Below the pieces are notes generated by a model. That model was not told the DNA's origin, ran no database searches, and was given only the letters and a program-made list of their open reading frames with translations. A stretch of DNA of 6,054 nt from DATACZ01 sp036258795 (GTDB taxonomy: Bacteria; Actinomycetota; CADDZG01; JAHWKV01): the NCBI GenBank assembly GCA_036258795.1, contig DATACZ010000117.1:1-6054 (forward strand), read 5' to 3'. This document shows positions 5,845 through 6,054 of this stretch, in pieces (the first letter of the stretch is position 1; every line of letters begins with the position of its first letter). The position numbers and the translations under genes were made by a program.

Positions 5845-6054
5845 ATGCCTACTGCCAAAAAGAAAGCCGACTGGGACACCTACTTTCTGGACCTTGCACG
5901 CCAGGCGGCTACGCGATCGAGCTGCACGCAGCACAAGCATGGGGCGGTTATAGTCGCAGGCCGGCATATCCGTTCCACCGGATACAACGGGACTCCATCT
6001 GGATATCCCAACTGCGATCAAGGTGGTTGCCCCCGTGGACGAACAGGGGATAAG
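5845..6054 (+). CDS. Deoxycytidylate (dCMP) deaminase, N-terminal part, cut by window end
   Basis: Seventy codons are visible and the frame is open at the window edge. The start MPTAKKKADWDTYFLDLA is followed by ATRSSCTQHKHGAVIV at 22-37, and by the signature TGYNGTPSGYPNC at 45-57 with GGCPRG after it. This run is typical of the dCMP deaminase (ComEB-like) branch of the cytidine deaminase superfamily, which converts dCMP to dUMP for thymidylate synthesis. The catalytic zinc motifs (HAE and PCxxC) normally lie further on and are outside the window, so activity cannot be checked here. An in-frame TGA just upstream makes ATG 5845 the first possible start. No Shine-Dalgarno is seen; CATGAT ending 12 bases before the ATG is a weak -10 candidate. 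The gene diverges from the metallophosphoesterase. Confidence 0.85.
   Translation, partial: MPTAKKKADWDTYFLDLARQAATRSSCTQHKHGAVIVAGRHIRSTGYNGTPSGYPNCDQGGCPRGRTGDK

Noticed and set aside
5766..5879. N-terminal extension of the phosphoesterase to ATG 5879
   Set aside because: It would overlap the start of the dCMP deaminase, adds a region unlike the rest of the protein, and lacks a start signal.
5782..6021. Minus-strand frame opposite the deaminase
   Set aside because: It is antisense to the clear deaminase signature and has no recognisable content.
1..6054. A defence, biosynthetic or mobile system spanning several genes
   Set aside because: Gene directions alternate, functions are unrelated housekeeping types, and there are no transposases, integrases, attachment-like repeats, CRISPR repeats or clustered co-oriented unknown genes.

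Overview
The window is a very densely packed, moderately high-GC bacterial segment (about 60% G+C by eye). It holds eight protein genes and no visible RNA gene, CRISPR array, insertion sequence or phage gene. An actinobacterium is the best guess. The support is a mycosin-like subtilase with a C-terminal membrane anchor, a family 5 (UdgB-type) uracil-DNA glycosylase, a small histidine phosphatase of the kind common in Actinobacteria, frequent GTG/TTG starts, and several genes that look leaderless. This is inferred from gene style; no rRNA or marker gene is present.

Layout from left to right: (1) uracil-DNA glycosylase, + strand. (2) Secreted, membrane-anchored subtilisin-like protease, - strand; it meets gene 1 tail to tail, and the two stop codons share one CTAG. 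(3) Single-domain rhodanese, + strand, diverging from the protease across only about 20 bases. (4) Unrecognised small membrane protein, - strand, whose stop abuts the rhodanese stop. (5) Histidine phosphatase, - strand, upstream of gene 4 and possibly cotranscribed with it. (6) Short-chain dehydrogenase/reductase, + strand, diverging from gene 5. (7) Two-part protein, - strand: an alpha-helical N-terminal domain, a polyproline linker and a calcineurin-like metallophosphoesterase. (8) Start of a deoxycytidylate deaminase, + strand, cut by the window end.

Gene direction is + - + - - + - +, and non-coding DNA totals only about 260 bases. Promoters therefore sit inside or next to opposing genes, and no convincing hairpin-plus-U terminator separates the convergent pairs. 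Five genes lack a Shine-Dalgarno sequence but have a -10-like hexamer 5 to 8 bases before the start codon, which points to leaderless transcripts. Two genes (rhodanese, SDR) instead have a usable Shine-Dalgarno that selects an internal start.

The genes do not form one pathway. They look like a set of housekeeping functions: uracil repair and dCMP deamination (both linked to dU), sulfur transfer, phosphate-ester hydrolysis, redox and protein turnover. I see no convincing novel multi-gene system. The most unusual items are the helical-domain/phosphoesterase fusion, the orphan mycosin-like protease, and the compact leaderless arrangement.
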